A DNA stretch of 64,000 nucleotides from Caenorhabditis remanei (taxonomy: Eukaryota > Nematoda > Chromadorea > Rhabditida > Rhabditidae): positions 20,646,001 through 20,710,000 of the forward strand of contig NC_071332.1 in NCBI RefSeq assembly GCF_010183535.1, written 5' to 3'. The first letter of the stretch is position 1. Each line of letters starts with the position of its first letter. The translations under genes and the position numbers were made by a program. Below are positions 46,568 through 57,740 of the stretch, piece by piece. Below the pieces are notes generated by a model. The model ran no database searches. It was not told the DNA's origin and saw nothing but the letters and a program-made list of their open reading frames with translations.

Positions 46568-47061
46568 ATTGCAACGGGTCGATTTGAGAATTTTCACCGG
46601 CCGTGCCCGGTCGGCCCGGTGAATGTGTTTTTTACATATTGATAAAAGGCAAGTTTATATAGGAATGTTTACTATTTTTGACGAAAATTTCACACGGAAG
46701 TCGGAAGTTTGAAGTCGGAAGTCGGAAGTCAGAATTAGATTTTTTCTCAAACTTTCATAAACTCCAAGAGAAAAATCATGAAATTCGCGAAAATCAGTGA
46801 AAAATTAGTTTTTGGCTGAAGAAAAGCCTATTTTCTGTCCTTTTAAACCATTTTTTCATGCATTTCTGTGAATTGCACTTATCGAAAATTCCACAGTTAT
46901 GGAATGACGGAAGTCGGAAGCAAAATTCCTTATCCGGAAGTGGGAAGTCGGAAGTCGGAATTCCATGCAACTCTGGTTCGGACCCAACTTCCTTCTTCCT
47001 TCTTCCGGGCTTTTTTCACTTCCTTCTTCCCTTTTCAAAAATTTTACTTCCGCACAGCTCT
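46568..47061. repeat. Nested MITE remnants with short-period motifs
   Basis: About 46568-46620 is a GC-rich fragment of the CCGGTCGGCCCGG type. From about 46690, runs of GGAAGTC (period about 7) alternate with AT-rich DNA, and 46985-47040 has the reverse type (CTTCTTCC). CAGAGCTGTGCGGAAGT (minus strand, ending at 47061) and CAGAGTTGCATGGAATTCCG (minus strand, near 46977) look like hAT-type ends, suggesting one element inside another. Confidence 0.5.
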
Positions 47062-47156
47062 GATGTGGTCGTCTTTTCGCTGCATATTTTGAGCTCTTTG
47101 GATAGAACGTGTATTTCCAAATTTGAAATCTTGGATATGTGCTCTGAAGTCGCAAA

Positions 47157-47400
47157 TTAAAATTTTTTCGATTCAGAATAATGTACCTTCTTCAATATTT
47201 GAACAAGAAGTGAAGACATTTGGAAGGCGGGAGAGTCACCGGTTATACGATAATTCATGTAGAATTTCGTGAGATCAATGCTTTGAAATTCATCAGTCCC
47301 GTTTATTATGCGGCGTGTGTCGAGATTTCGGTGCTCCAATAACTTTACAAGTGAACGGGCTTTTACAGTATGATATAGTGAGTTCACGGAACATTGGAGG
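47157..47400 (-). other. Open stretch of unknown origin cut by a MITE
   Basis: The minus frame is open for about 75 codons (SLYHTVKARSLVKLLEHRN..., TKFYMNYRITGDSPAFQ) and looks protein-like, but I do not recognise it. It runs into the MITE at 47401-47681. On the far side 47682-47740 may hold another exon piece behind a TTTTCAG acceptor. Confidence 0.3.
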
Positions 47401-47681
47401 CAGGGCTGGGAAATTCCGGGCCGGACTGGGCCGAGCCGACTGAAAAATTTTCCTCGACCCGGCCAGCCCGGCCCTGTCGGCCCGGTCGGTCCGGCTCCTG
47501 TAGAAATTTTAAATATCTTGAAAAAATCTTGAATTTTTTTTGCAAAAAAGTGGATTTTTCGACTGTGTTTTAGAACATCGGTAAAAGCCTTAGCGTACAA
47601 GAAATTTAGAGAATTTCCGGGCCGGGCCGGGCCGGGCCGGAAGAATTTTTTGACAGCCCGGCCCGGGATTTCCCAACCCTG
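47401..47681. mobile_element. hAT-like MITE, GC-rich type
   Basis: Ends CAGGGCTGGGAAATTCCGGG and its counterpart CCCGGGATTTCCCAACCCTG; subterminal CCGGGCCGGGCC runs on both sides. The flanking octamers (ATTGGAGG and ATTCCCTG) share only about half their bases, so the target duplication is uncertain. Confidence 0.7.
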
Positions 47682-47957
47682 ATTCCCTGATTAGAGGCAA
47701 TTAAGTGGCTTCTCATGTGGAGCTGGCAATCCTTCCTGAAAAGATAATTTTTTATCATATAAGACGGTCGAAATTTCAAAATTTCTTGCTCACGAATTTA
47801 TTTTCTTAAAAGTTGAGAAATTCTGTACTAGTACATATTCATTTCTTAGTTTTAGACTTCGTTCAAAAATGTGTGAAAAATCATGATGTAGAACAAATTT
47901 GCTTCAATTTGATCTGCTCACGTAATTTTCTGTTCTTTTTTCATAGTTGGTTCAAAA

Positions 47958-48113
47958 GTACAGAATCGGTATCGATACCGATTCTGTACCAAGAAATTCC
48001 TCCAGATTCGGTATTCATACCGATTCTGTACTCTGCATAAAAGATCACGTGAAAACATTTATTTTCGAAGTTTATTCAAAAGTACAGAATCGGTATCGAT
48101 ACCGATTCTGTAC
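47958..48113. repeat. Two perfect 32-bp palindromes 124 bp apart
   Basis: 47958-47989 and 48082-48113 are identical, each a perfect palindrome (GTACAGAATCGGTATC and its mirror), in a shared context (TTCAAAA before, CAA after). A third, imperfect copy lies between, at about 48003-48031. TCACGTGA motifs (E-box-like) follow at about 48044 and 48149, with a partial one before the first palindrome. This could be a small tandem repeat or a protein-binding array. Confidence 0.85.
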
Positions 48114-48394
48114 CAAACAACAACATTGTAAATTCTTGATAAAAGGTCACGTGAATAATTGGAAATCCACGGTTTCGTATTGTCAAATTTTATTTATAAT
48201 TATTTTCGGTTACGTGGATTCACATCTGATGTTCATCGAGTGGATAAACTGACAAAAATGACAATTTTCGATGAATATTCACCTAGATTTTGTAATTAGA
48301 TTTTGATCAACTTCACCTTTTGTTACTTAAAAAGGAAACACTTTAAAACCAATTTGTTCATTAAAACGAACTTTTTCATGTTGTTGAATAAGAA

Positions 48395-48830
48395 AAAGTT
48401 ATTTGGAAAATACGCTGCGCCGCATATAAACTTGTAAAGTAAGATTGATTGTGATTTAAGTCTGCGATGGCGGGCTGAGTAAATATCGAGTATTTTGAGA
48501 CGGTCGAGGTAAGAAGAATAAGGGATGTTGCATCGTTGTAGAAATTTTCTAGTGAATAATCTGAGTAGTTTTTCAAGCTTTTGAGACAGAACGCTAGAAG
48601 GTGAAGGAGAGTAAACAACAGAGCAATATTCAAGCAAGGGAAGAACATAGGTGTTGAAAAGATGTCTGTAGAGTGATAGAGATCTAGACTTGAAGGCTTT
48701 CAGCAGTTGATTACAGCGGAGTAAAGCTAACGAGGATAATTTGAAAATGTGAAGGTAGAATTTGAGATCTGAGTCGGTTGATAGACCCAGATCCCGTACT
48801 ACTGTAGATTCGGAGATGGGGATGGAGAAG
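48395..48830 (-). mobile_element. Non-LTR reverse transcriptase fragment
   Basis: The minus frame is open from 48830 to about 48395 and encodes the same C-terminal reverse transcriptase region as 26202-26777 (YVLPLLEYCSVVYSPSPSS, RRLKSQ, GAAYFPN). It is cut off at both ends; the 5' side ends exactly where the satellite array starts. Confidence 0.8.
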
Positions 48831-51800
48831 AAACCTAAAGATATCTACAGAGGAGGAAGTGGTCTAAATCCTCCACGAGAGACGTGTCAATTGGCCTATG
48901 TTCTATTTTTCTTATCTTTTTGATAAGAATCCTACGGATATCTGCAGGGGAGGAAGTGGTCTAAATCCTCCACGAGAGACGTGTCAATTGGCCTATGTTC
49001 TATTTTTCTCATCTTTTTTATAAGAAATCTAAAGATATCTACAGAGGAGGAAGTGGTCTAAATCCTCCACGAGAGACGTGTCAATTGGCCTATGTTCTAT
49101 TTTTCTTATCTTTTTGATAAGAATCCTACGGATATCTGCAGGGGAGGAAGTGGTCTAAATCCTCCACGAGAGACGTGTCAATTGGCCTATGTTCTATTTT
49201 TCTCATCTTTTTGATAAGAAATCTAAGGGTATCTGCAGGGGAGGAAGTGGTCTAAATCCTCCACGAGAGACGTGTCAATTGGCCTATGTTCTATTTTTCT
49301 TATCTTTTTGATAAGAATCCTACGGATATCTGCAGGGGAGGAAGTGGTCTAAATCCTCCACGAGAGACGTGTCAATTGGCCTATGTTCTATTTTTCTCAT
49401 CTTTTTTATAAGAAATCTAAGGGTATCTGCAGGGGAGGAAGTGGTCTAAATCCTCCACGAGAGACGTGTCAATTGGCCTATGTTCTATTTTTCTTATCTT
49501 TTTGATAAGAATCCTACGGATATCTGCAGGGGAGGAAGTGGTCTAAATCCTCCACGAGAGACGTGTCAATTGGCCTATGTTCTATTTTTCTCATCTTTTT
49601 TATAAGAAATCTAAGGGTATCTGCAGGGGAGGAAGTGGTCTAAATCCTCCACGAGAGACGTGTCAATTGGCCTATGTTCTATTTTTCTCATCTTTTTTAT
49701 AAGAAATCTAAGGGTATCTGCAGGGGAGGAAGTGGTCTAAATCCTCCACGACAGACGTGTCAATTGGCCTATGTTCTATTTTTCTCATCTTTTTTATAAG
49801 AAATCTAAGGGTATCTGCAGGGGAGGAAGTGGTCTAAATCCTCCACGAGAGACGTGTCAATTGGCCTATGTTCTATTTTTCTCATCTTTTTTATAAGAAA
49901 TCTAAGGGTATCTGCAGGGGAGGAAGTGGTCTAAATCCTCCACGACAGACGTGTCAATTGGCCTATGTTCTATTTTTCTCATCTTTTTTATAAGAAATCT
50001 AAGGGTATCTGCAGGGGAGGAAGTGGTCTAAATCCTCCACGACAGACGTGTCAATTGGCCTATGTTCTATTTTTCTCATCTTTTTTATAAGAAATCTAAG
50101 GGTATCTGCAGGGGAGGAAGTGGTCTAAATCCTCCACGAGAGACGTGTCAATTGGCCTATGTTCTATTTTTCTCATCTTTTTTATAAGAAATCTAAGGGT
50201 ATCTGCAGGGGAGGAAGTGGTCTAAATCCTCCACGACAGACGTGTCAATTGGCCTATGTTCTATTTTTCTCATCTTTTTTATAAGAAATCTAAGGGTATC
50301 TGCAGGGGAGGAAGTGGTCTAAATCCTCCACGAGAGACGTGTCAATTGGCCTATGTTCTATTTTTCTTATCTTTTTGATAAGAATCCTACGGATATCTGC
50401 AGGGGAGGAAGTGGTCTAAATCCTCCACGAGAGACGTGTCAATTGGCCTATGTTCTATTTTTCTCATCTTTTTGATAAGAAATCTAAGGGTATCTGCAGG
50501 GGAGGAAGTGGTCTAAATCCTCCACGAGAGACGTGTCAATTGGCCTATGTTCTATTTTTCTTATCTTTTTGATAAGAATCCTACGGATATCTGCAGGGGA
50601 GGAAGTGGTCTAAATCCTCCACGAGAGACGTGTCAATTGGCCTATGTTCTATTTTTCTCATCTTTTTGATAAGAAATCTAAGGGTATCTGCAGGGGAGGA
50701 AGTGGTCTAAATCCTCCACGAGAGACGTGTCAATTGGCCTATGTTCTATTTTTCTTATCTTTTTGATAAGAATCCTACGGATATCTGCAGGGGAGGAAGT
50801 GGTCTAAATCCTCCACGAGAGACGTGTCAATTGACCTATGCTCTATTTTTCTCATCTTTTTGATAAGAAATCTAAGGGTATCTGCAGGGGAGGAAGTGGT
50901 CTAAATCCTCCACGAGAGACGTGTCAATTGGCCTATGTTCTATTTTTCTCATCTTTTTGATAAGAAATCTAAGGGTATCTGCAGGGGAGGAAGTGGTCTA
51001 AATCCTCCACGAGAGACGTGTCAATTGACCTATGCTCTATTTTTCTCATCTTTTTGATAAGAAATCTAAGGGTATCTGCAGGGGAGGAAGTGGTCTAAAT
51101 CCTCCACGAGAGACGTGTCAATTGGCCTATGTTCTATTTTTCTCATCTTTTTGATAAGAAATCTAAGGGTATCTGCAGGGGAGGAAGTGGTCTAAATCCT
51201 CCACGAGAGACGTGTCAATTGGCCTATGTTCTATTTTTCTTATCTTTTTGATAAGAATCCTACGGATATCTGCAGGGGAGGAAGTGGTCTAAATCCTCCA
51301 CGAGAGACGTGTCAATTGACCTATGCTCTATTTTTCTCATCTTTTTGATAAGAAATCTAAGGGTATCTGCAGGGGAGGAAGTGGTCTAAATCCTCCACGA
51401 GAGACGTGTCAATTGACCTATGCTCTATTTTTCTCATCTTTTTGATAAGAAATCTAAGGGTATCTGCAGGGGAGGAAGTGGTCTAAATCCTCCACGAGAG
51501 ACGTGTCAATTGACCTATGCTCTATTTTTCTCATCTTTTTGATAAGAAATCTAAGGGTATCTGCAGGGGAGGAAGTGGTCTAAATCCTCCACGAGAGACG
51601 TGTCAATTGACCTATGCTCTATTTTTCTCATCTTTTTGATAAGAAATCTAAGGGTATCTGCAGGGGAGGAAGTGGTCTAAATCCTCCACGAGAGACGTGT
51701 CAATTGACCTATGCTCTATTTTTCTCATCTTTTTGATAAGAAATCTAAGGGTATCTGCAGGGGAGGAAGTGGTCTAAATCCTCCACGACAGACGTGTCAA

Positions 51801-54800
51801 TTGGCCTATGCTCTATTTTTCTCATCTTTTTGATAAGAAATCTAAGGGTATCTGCAGGGGAGGAAGTGGTCTAAATCCTCCACGACAGACGTGTCAATTG
51901 GCCTATGCTCTATTTTTCTCATCTTTTTGATAAGAAATCTAAGGGTATCTGCAGGGGAGGAAGTGGTCTAAATCCTCCACGAGAGACGTGTCAATTGACC
52001 TATGCTCTATTTTTCTCATCTTTTTGATAAGAAATCTAAGGGTATCTGCAGGGGAGGAAGTGGTCTAAATCCTCCACGAGAGACGTGTCAATTGACCTAT
52101 GCTCTATTTTTCTCATCTTTTTGATAAGAAATCTAAGGGTATCTGCAGGGGAGGAAGTGGTCTAAATCCTCCACGAGAGACGTGTCAATTGACCTATGCT
52201 CTATTTTTCTCATCTTTTTGATAAGAAATCTAAGGGTATCTGCAGGGGAGGAAGTGGTCTAAATCCTCCACGAGAGACGTGTCAATTGACCTATGCTCTA
52301 TTTTTCTCATCTTTTTGATAAGAAATCTAAGGGTATCTGCAGGGGAGGAAGTGGTCTAAATCCTCCACGAGAGACGTGTCAATTGGCCTATGCTCTATTT
52401 TTCTCATCTTTTTGATAAGAAATCTAAGGGTATCTGCAGGGGAGGAAGTGGTCTAAATCCTCCACGACAGACGTGTCAATTGGCCTATGCTCTATTTTTC
52501 TCATCTTTTTGATAAGAAATCTAAGGGTATCTGCAGGGGAGGAAGTGGTCTAAATCCTCCACGAGAGACGTGTCAATTGACCTATGCTCTATTTTTCTCA
52601 TCTTTTTGATAAGAAATCTAAGGGTATCTGCAGGGGAGGAAGTGGTCTAAATCCTCCACGAGAGACGTGTCAATTGGCCTATGCTCTATTTTTCTCATCT
52701 TTTTGATAAGAAATCTAAGGGTATCTGCAGGGGAGGAAGTGGTCTAAATCCTCCACGACAGACGTGTCAATTGGCCTATGCTCTATTTTTCTCATCTTTT
52801 TGATAAGAAATCTAAGGGTATCTGCAGGGGAGGAAGTGGTCTAAATCCTCCACGAGAGACGTGTCAATTGGCCTATGCTCTATTTTTCTCATCTTTTTGA
52901 TAAGAAATCTAAGGGTATCTGCAGGGGAGGAAGTGGTCTAAATCCTCCACGAGAGACGTGTCAATTGGCCTATGCTCTATTTTTCTCATCTTTTTGATAA
53001 GAAATCTAAGGGTATCTGCAGGGGAGGAAGTGGTCTAAATCCTCCACGAGAGACGTGTCAATTGACCTATGCTCTATTTTTCTCATCTTTTTGATAAGAA
53101 ATCTAAGGGTATCTGCAGGGGAGGAAGTGGTCTAAATCCTCCACGAGAGACGTGTCAATTGACCTATGCTCTATTTTTCTCATCTTTTTGATAAGAAATC
53201 TAAGGGTATCTGCAGGGGAGGAAGTGGTCTAAATCCTCCACGAGAGACGTGTCAATTGACCTATGCTCTATTTTTCTCATCTTTTTGATAAGAAATCTAA
53301 GGGTATCTGCAGGGGAGGAAGTGGTCTAAATCCTCCACGAGAGACGTGTCAATTGGCCTATGTTCTATTTTTCTCATCTTTTTGATAAGAAATCTAAGGG
53401 TATCTGCAGGGGAGGAAGTGGTCTAAATCCTCCACGAGAGACGTGTCAATTGGCCTATGTTCTATTTTTCTTATCTTTTTGATAAGAATCCTACGGATAT
53501 CTGCAGGGGAGGAAGTGGTCTAAATCCTCCACGAGAGACGTGTCAATTGACCTATGCTCTATTTTTCTCATCTTTTTGATAAGAAATCTAAGGGTATCTG
53601 CAGGGGAGGAAGTGGTCTAAATCCTCCACGAGAGACGTGTCAATTGGCCTATGTTCTATTTTTCTCATCTTTTTGATAAGAAATCTAAGGGTATCTGCAG
53701 GGGAGGAAGTGGTCTAAATCCTCCACGAGAGACGTGTCAATTGGCCTATGTTCTATTTTTCTCATCTTTTTGATAAGAAATCTAAGGGTATCTGCAGGGG
53801 AGGAAGTGGTCTAAATCCTCCACGAGAGACGTGTCAATTGGCCTATGTTCTATTTTTCTCATCTTTTTGATAAGAAATCTAAGGGTATCTGCAGGGGAGG
53901 AAGTGGTCTAAATCCTCCACGAGAGACGTGTCAATTGGCCTATGTTCTATTTTTCTCATCTTTTGATAAGAATCCTACGGATATCTGCAGGGGAGGAAGT
54001 GGTCTAAATCCTCCACGAGAGACGTGTCAATTGGCCTATGTTCTATTTTTCTTATCTTTTTGATAAGAATCCTACGGATATCTGCAGGGGAGGAAGTGGT
54101 CTAAATCCTCCACGAGAGACGTGTCAATTGGCCTATGTTCTATTTTTCTCATCTTTTTGATAAGAAATCTAAGGGTATCTGCAGGGGAGGAAGTGGTCTA
54201 AATCCTCCACGAGAGACGTGTCAATTGGCCTATGTTCTATTTTTCTTATCTTTTTGATAAGAATCCTACGGATATCTGCAGGGGAGGAAGTGGTCTAAAT
54301 CCTCCACGAGAGACGTGTCAATTGACCTATGCTCTATTTTTCTCATCTTTTTGATAAGAAATCTAAGGGTATCTGCAGGGGAGGAAGTGGTCTAAATCCT
54401 CCACGAGAGACGTGTCAATTGGCCTATGTTCTATTTTTCTTATCTTTTTGATAAGAATCCTACGGATATCTGCAGGGGAGGAAGTGGTCTAAATCCTCCA
54501 CGAGAGACGTGTCAATTGGCCTATGTTCTATTTTTCTCATCTTTTTGATAAGAAATCTAAGGGTATCTGCAGGGGAGGAAGTGGTCTAAATCCTCCACGA
54601 GAGACGTGTCAATTGGCCTATGTTCTATTTTTCTCATCTTTTTGATAAGAAATCTAAGGGTATCTGCAGGGGAGGAAGTGGTCTAAATCCTCCACGAGAG
54701 ACGTGTCAATTGGCCTATGTTCTATTTTTCTCATCTTTTTGATAAGAATCCTACGGATATCTGCAGGGGAGGAAGTGGTCTAAATCCTCCACGAGAGACG

Positions 54801-55918
54801 TGTCAATTGGCCTATGTTCTATTTTTCTCATCTTTTTGATAAGAAATCTAAGGGTATCTGCAGGGGAGGAAGTGGTCTAAATCCTCCACGAGAGACGTGT
54901 CAATTGGCCTATGTTCTATTTTTCTTATCTTTTTGATAAGAATCCTACGGATATCTGCAGGGGAGGAAGTGGTCTAAATCCTCCACGAGAGACGTGTCAA
55001 TTGACCTATGCTCTATTTTTCTCATCTTTTTTATAAGAAATCTAAGGGTATCTGCAGGGGAGGAAGTGGTCTAAATCCTCCACGAGAGACGTGTCAATTG
55101 GCCTATGTTCTATTTTTCTCATCTTTTTTATAAGAAATCTAAGGGTATCTGCAGGGGAGGAAGTGGTCTAAATCCTCCACGAGAGACGTGTCAATTGGCC
55201 TATGTTCTATTTTTCTTATCTTTTTGATAAGAATCCTACGGATATCTGCAGGGGAGGAAGTGGTCTAAATCCTCCACGAGAGACGTGTCAATTGACCTAT
55301 GCTCTATTTTTCTCATCTTTTTTATAAGAAATCTAAGGGTATCTGCAGGGGAGGAAGTGGTCTAAATCCTCCACGAGAGACGTGTCAATTGGCCTATGTT
55401 CTATTTTTCTTATCTTTTTGATAAGAATCCTACGGATATCTGCAGGGGAGGAAGTGGTCTAAATCCTCCACGAGAGACGTGTCAATTGGCCTATGTTCTA
55501 TTTTTCTCATCTTTTTGATAAGAAATCTAAGGGTATCTGCAGGGGAGGAAGTGGTCTAAATCCTCCACGAGAGACGTGTCAATTGACCTATGCTCTATTT
55601 TTCTCATCTTTTTGATAAGAAATCTAAGGGTATCTGCAGGGGAGGAAGTGGTCTAAATCCTCCACGACAGACGTGTCAATTGGCCTATGCTCTATTTTTC
55701 TCATCTTTTTGATAAGAAATCTAAGGGTATCTGCAGGGGAGGAAGTGGTCTAAATCCTCCAAGAGAGACGTGTCAATTGGCCTATGTTCTATTTTTCTCA
55801 TCTTTTTGATAAGAAATCTAAGGGTATCTGCAGGGGAGGAAGTGGTCTAAATCCTCCACGACAGACGTGTCAATTGGCCTATGTTCTATTTTTCTTATCT
55901 TTTTGATAAGAAATCTAA
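48831..55918. repeat. Satellite array 1, 97-bp period, about 73 copies
   Basis: Unit contains ATATCTGCAGGGGAGGAAG, TCCTCCACGAGAGACGTGTC and TGATAAGAA. Two main variants (ATCCTACGGATATC and AATCTAAGGGTATC) alternate in the first part, as in a 194-bp higher-order repeat. The middle part is dominated by the second variant with GACCTATGCTCT; later parts mix both. No coding function. Confidence 0.97.
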
Positions 55919-56440
55919 CAAGGGAAGTACTCGAAGTGTCCTCTCTCAAACGACTCAAGAATTTGGCCCCTGACACTTTCGAGTCCGTAGATTCCGAATC
56001 TGGAATAAAATTCTGCTAAATCCTTCTGTGAACCGAGTTATGAGCCGTCAAACTTTTCCTATGGTTAAGCTTTTTCGCGTGACACGCGACCTGCCGGAAT
56101 GTCTACCGAAACATATCCTACAGTTTTCCAACCGTGGGTGGTGTAGGGGTTGTGGGCGCGTCTAGTAGTCGAAAGGCTGTGGGTTCGTTACCCTTGCTAC
56201 GCAAAAATTTTTTTCAATTTTTTTTTCAATTTTTTGTGGCTCCATATCTGGCTCCCAGATGGTTTTTCAGTATTTTTTTAATGGTAACGGTAAAGATATG
56301 ATCAAAATGAAGCGGTTATGCGAATAAAAACAACAACTTTTTTTTAAGTCCCAACTCCACTTTTCTCCACCTAGAGTGTGGAAAATTTTTCGAAAATTTT
56401 TTTGATTTTTTTAAATTGAATAACTTGGAGGACATTTATT
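55919..56440. repeat. Repeat-derived segment behind satellite 1
   Basis: Contains GATTCCGAATCTGGAATA and other words like those in the CTAGGG palindromic family, then a tRNA-like segment and T-rich runs. It may be one arm of such an element; I find no mirror arm. Confidence 0.4.
56139..56214 (+). promoter_or_regulatory. tRNA-like Pol III promoter and terminator
   Basis: A-box-like TGGTGTAGGGGT (56139-56150, 11 of 12 positions) and B-box-like GGTTCGTTACC (56182-56192, 10 of 11), starts 43 nt apart, with a seven-T run at about 56208-56214. The D-arm part (GTGGTGTAGGGGTT) resembles Val-type tRNAs. Too diverged for a functional tRNA. Confidence 0.5.
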
Positions 56441-56445
56441 AATAC

Positions 56446-56664
56446 TCAATGGAGAACACAGCGATGACAATCCACAATAAATTCCTTGAAACATATATTT
56501 TTTGAGCAGTAGACGCAATGAATCATCGAAAGATTGTTGCATCCAGCCATTTGGCATTTTCCGTGAACATGAGTATTGAAACATAAGTCAACAGGTTTGT
56601 CACAGCGTGGAGGAGGGGTGTCCAGGTATCCACCGGCAAACCATGCATATAGTCTCCATTCTTG
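56446..56664 (-). CDS. Cys/His-rich transposase-like C-terminus, partial
   Basis: Open for 72 codons from the assembly gap to a TGA. Sequence includes THVHGKCQMAGCNN and HCVYCSKNICFKEF, that is C-x5-C then C-x2-C-x3-C-F. This resembles the zinc-binding Cys-rich tail of piggyBac-type transposases, which ends in a CF..(F/Y)H block. No ATG remains because the 5' part lies in the gap. Identification is tentative. Confidence 0.4.
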   Translation of the reverse strand, partial: QEWRLYAWFAGGYLDTPPPRCDKPVDLCFNTHVHGKCQMAGCNNLSMIHCVYCSKNICFKEFIVDCHRCVLH

Positions 56665-56764
56665 NNNNNNNNNNNNNNNNNNNNNNNNNNNNNNNNNNNN
56701 NNNNNNNNNNNNNNNNNNNNNNNNNNNNNNNNNNNNNNNNNNNNNNNNNNNNNNNNNNNNNNNN
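56665..56764. other. Assembly gap (100 N)
   Basis: One hundred N; fixed-size placeholder, real length unknown. It separates the two satellite arrays, so their true distance and even relative orientation depend on scaffolding. Confidence 0.99.
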
Positions 56765-57166
56765 TGTGTATTTCGGTTTAGACGTCATAAGCATGAGATC
56801 GTCAATCAATCAAATATGACAATGTGAAGATAAAAACTATCGATCGAGTCGGTCTCAAATGAATAAGGACTAAAGGGAGTTCTCATGAAAATAACAAGGG
56901 AATGGTCTCAATATTGGGTTATAGAAGATGGAAAAAAGGGAAAAAAGAAAATAAAGAAAATGGAAATATGGAGAAAAATGGAAAAATGAAGACTTTCATC
57001 CAGAATTTCATGTATTTTGCAAGGTATCTAGAAAACGTGCATGAACAAGAACCAGTTTGGCGTTTCTGTACATTTATGATAAACAAGTGAAGCATTTGGG
57101 AGCTTTAAAGATTAAAGAAGATACCTTCTCAGACTCCAAACGGTTTTCACCCGACTAACAGACTCA
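56765..57166. other. Non-coding stretch before palindromic element
   Basis: Purine-rich around 56930-56990; no gene or repeat recognised. The TCA target copy of the next element ends it. Confidence 0.4.
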
Positions 57167-57740
57167 CTAGGGTGGGATACCGAGTCGAGTTGGAGTTACA
57201 GGTCAAGATCGGTAAAACGGAAATTTTGCGCTGATTAAAAATCTGTATTTTGTTTCTGCAGAATAATTTCCTGAAAAAGATATTCGCGTTTTTGTGGCTT
57301 CTCAGTGCAAAAATGGGTATTTTCAAGACTCACAAACTTTTTCTTATTTTTCCAAATTTTTTTCTGTTGTACGTAAATTTCCAATCATGTAGATTGTACT
57401 GTTCATGTTAGAACTTTAGAAAACTTTCAAAAACATTTTCTGTAGAATCGTCATTTTTGCAAATTGCAAAAAAAACTTTCTGAAATTAATTCTGATAAAA
57501 AATTCTGCCAAAATCATTTTTATGTGCGTACAACACAAAAAAAGTTGAGAAAAATATTAGAAATATAAATTTTGTGAGTCTTAAAAGTTCTCATTTTTGC
57601 ACCTGGAAGCCACAGAAAATCGAATAATTTCTTTCAAAGAATAGTTATACAAAGACAGAAACTGATTTAAAATCAAATTTCCGTTCTAGTGATCTATACC
57701 TCGACTTGTAACTCCAACCCGACTCGGGATCCTGCCCTAG
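57167..57740. mobile_element. Palindromic transposon, CTAGGG termini, TCA duplication
   Basis: 574-bp element, CTAGGGTGGGATACCGAGTC at the left and the near reverse complement at the right, flanked by TCA (57164-57166 and 57741-57743). Same termini and target duplication as 11804-13006 but different internal sequence and no tRNA-like part. Confidence 0.88.

Noticed and set aside
48831..55918. Regularly spaced repeats as a CRISPR array
   Set aside because: The whole 97-bp unit is conserved, with no unique spacers, in a eukaryotic genome; this is a satellite.
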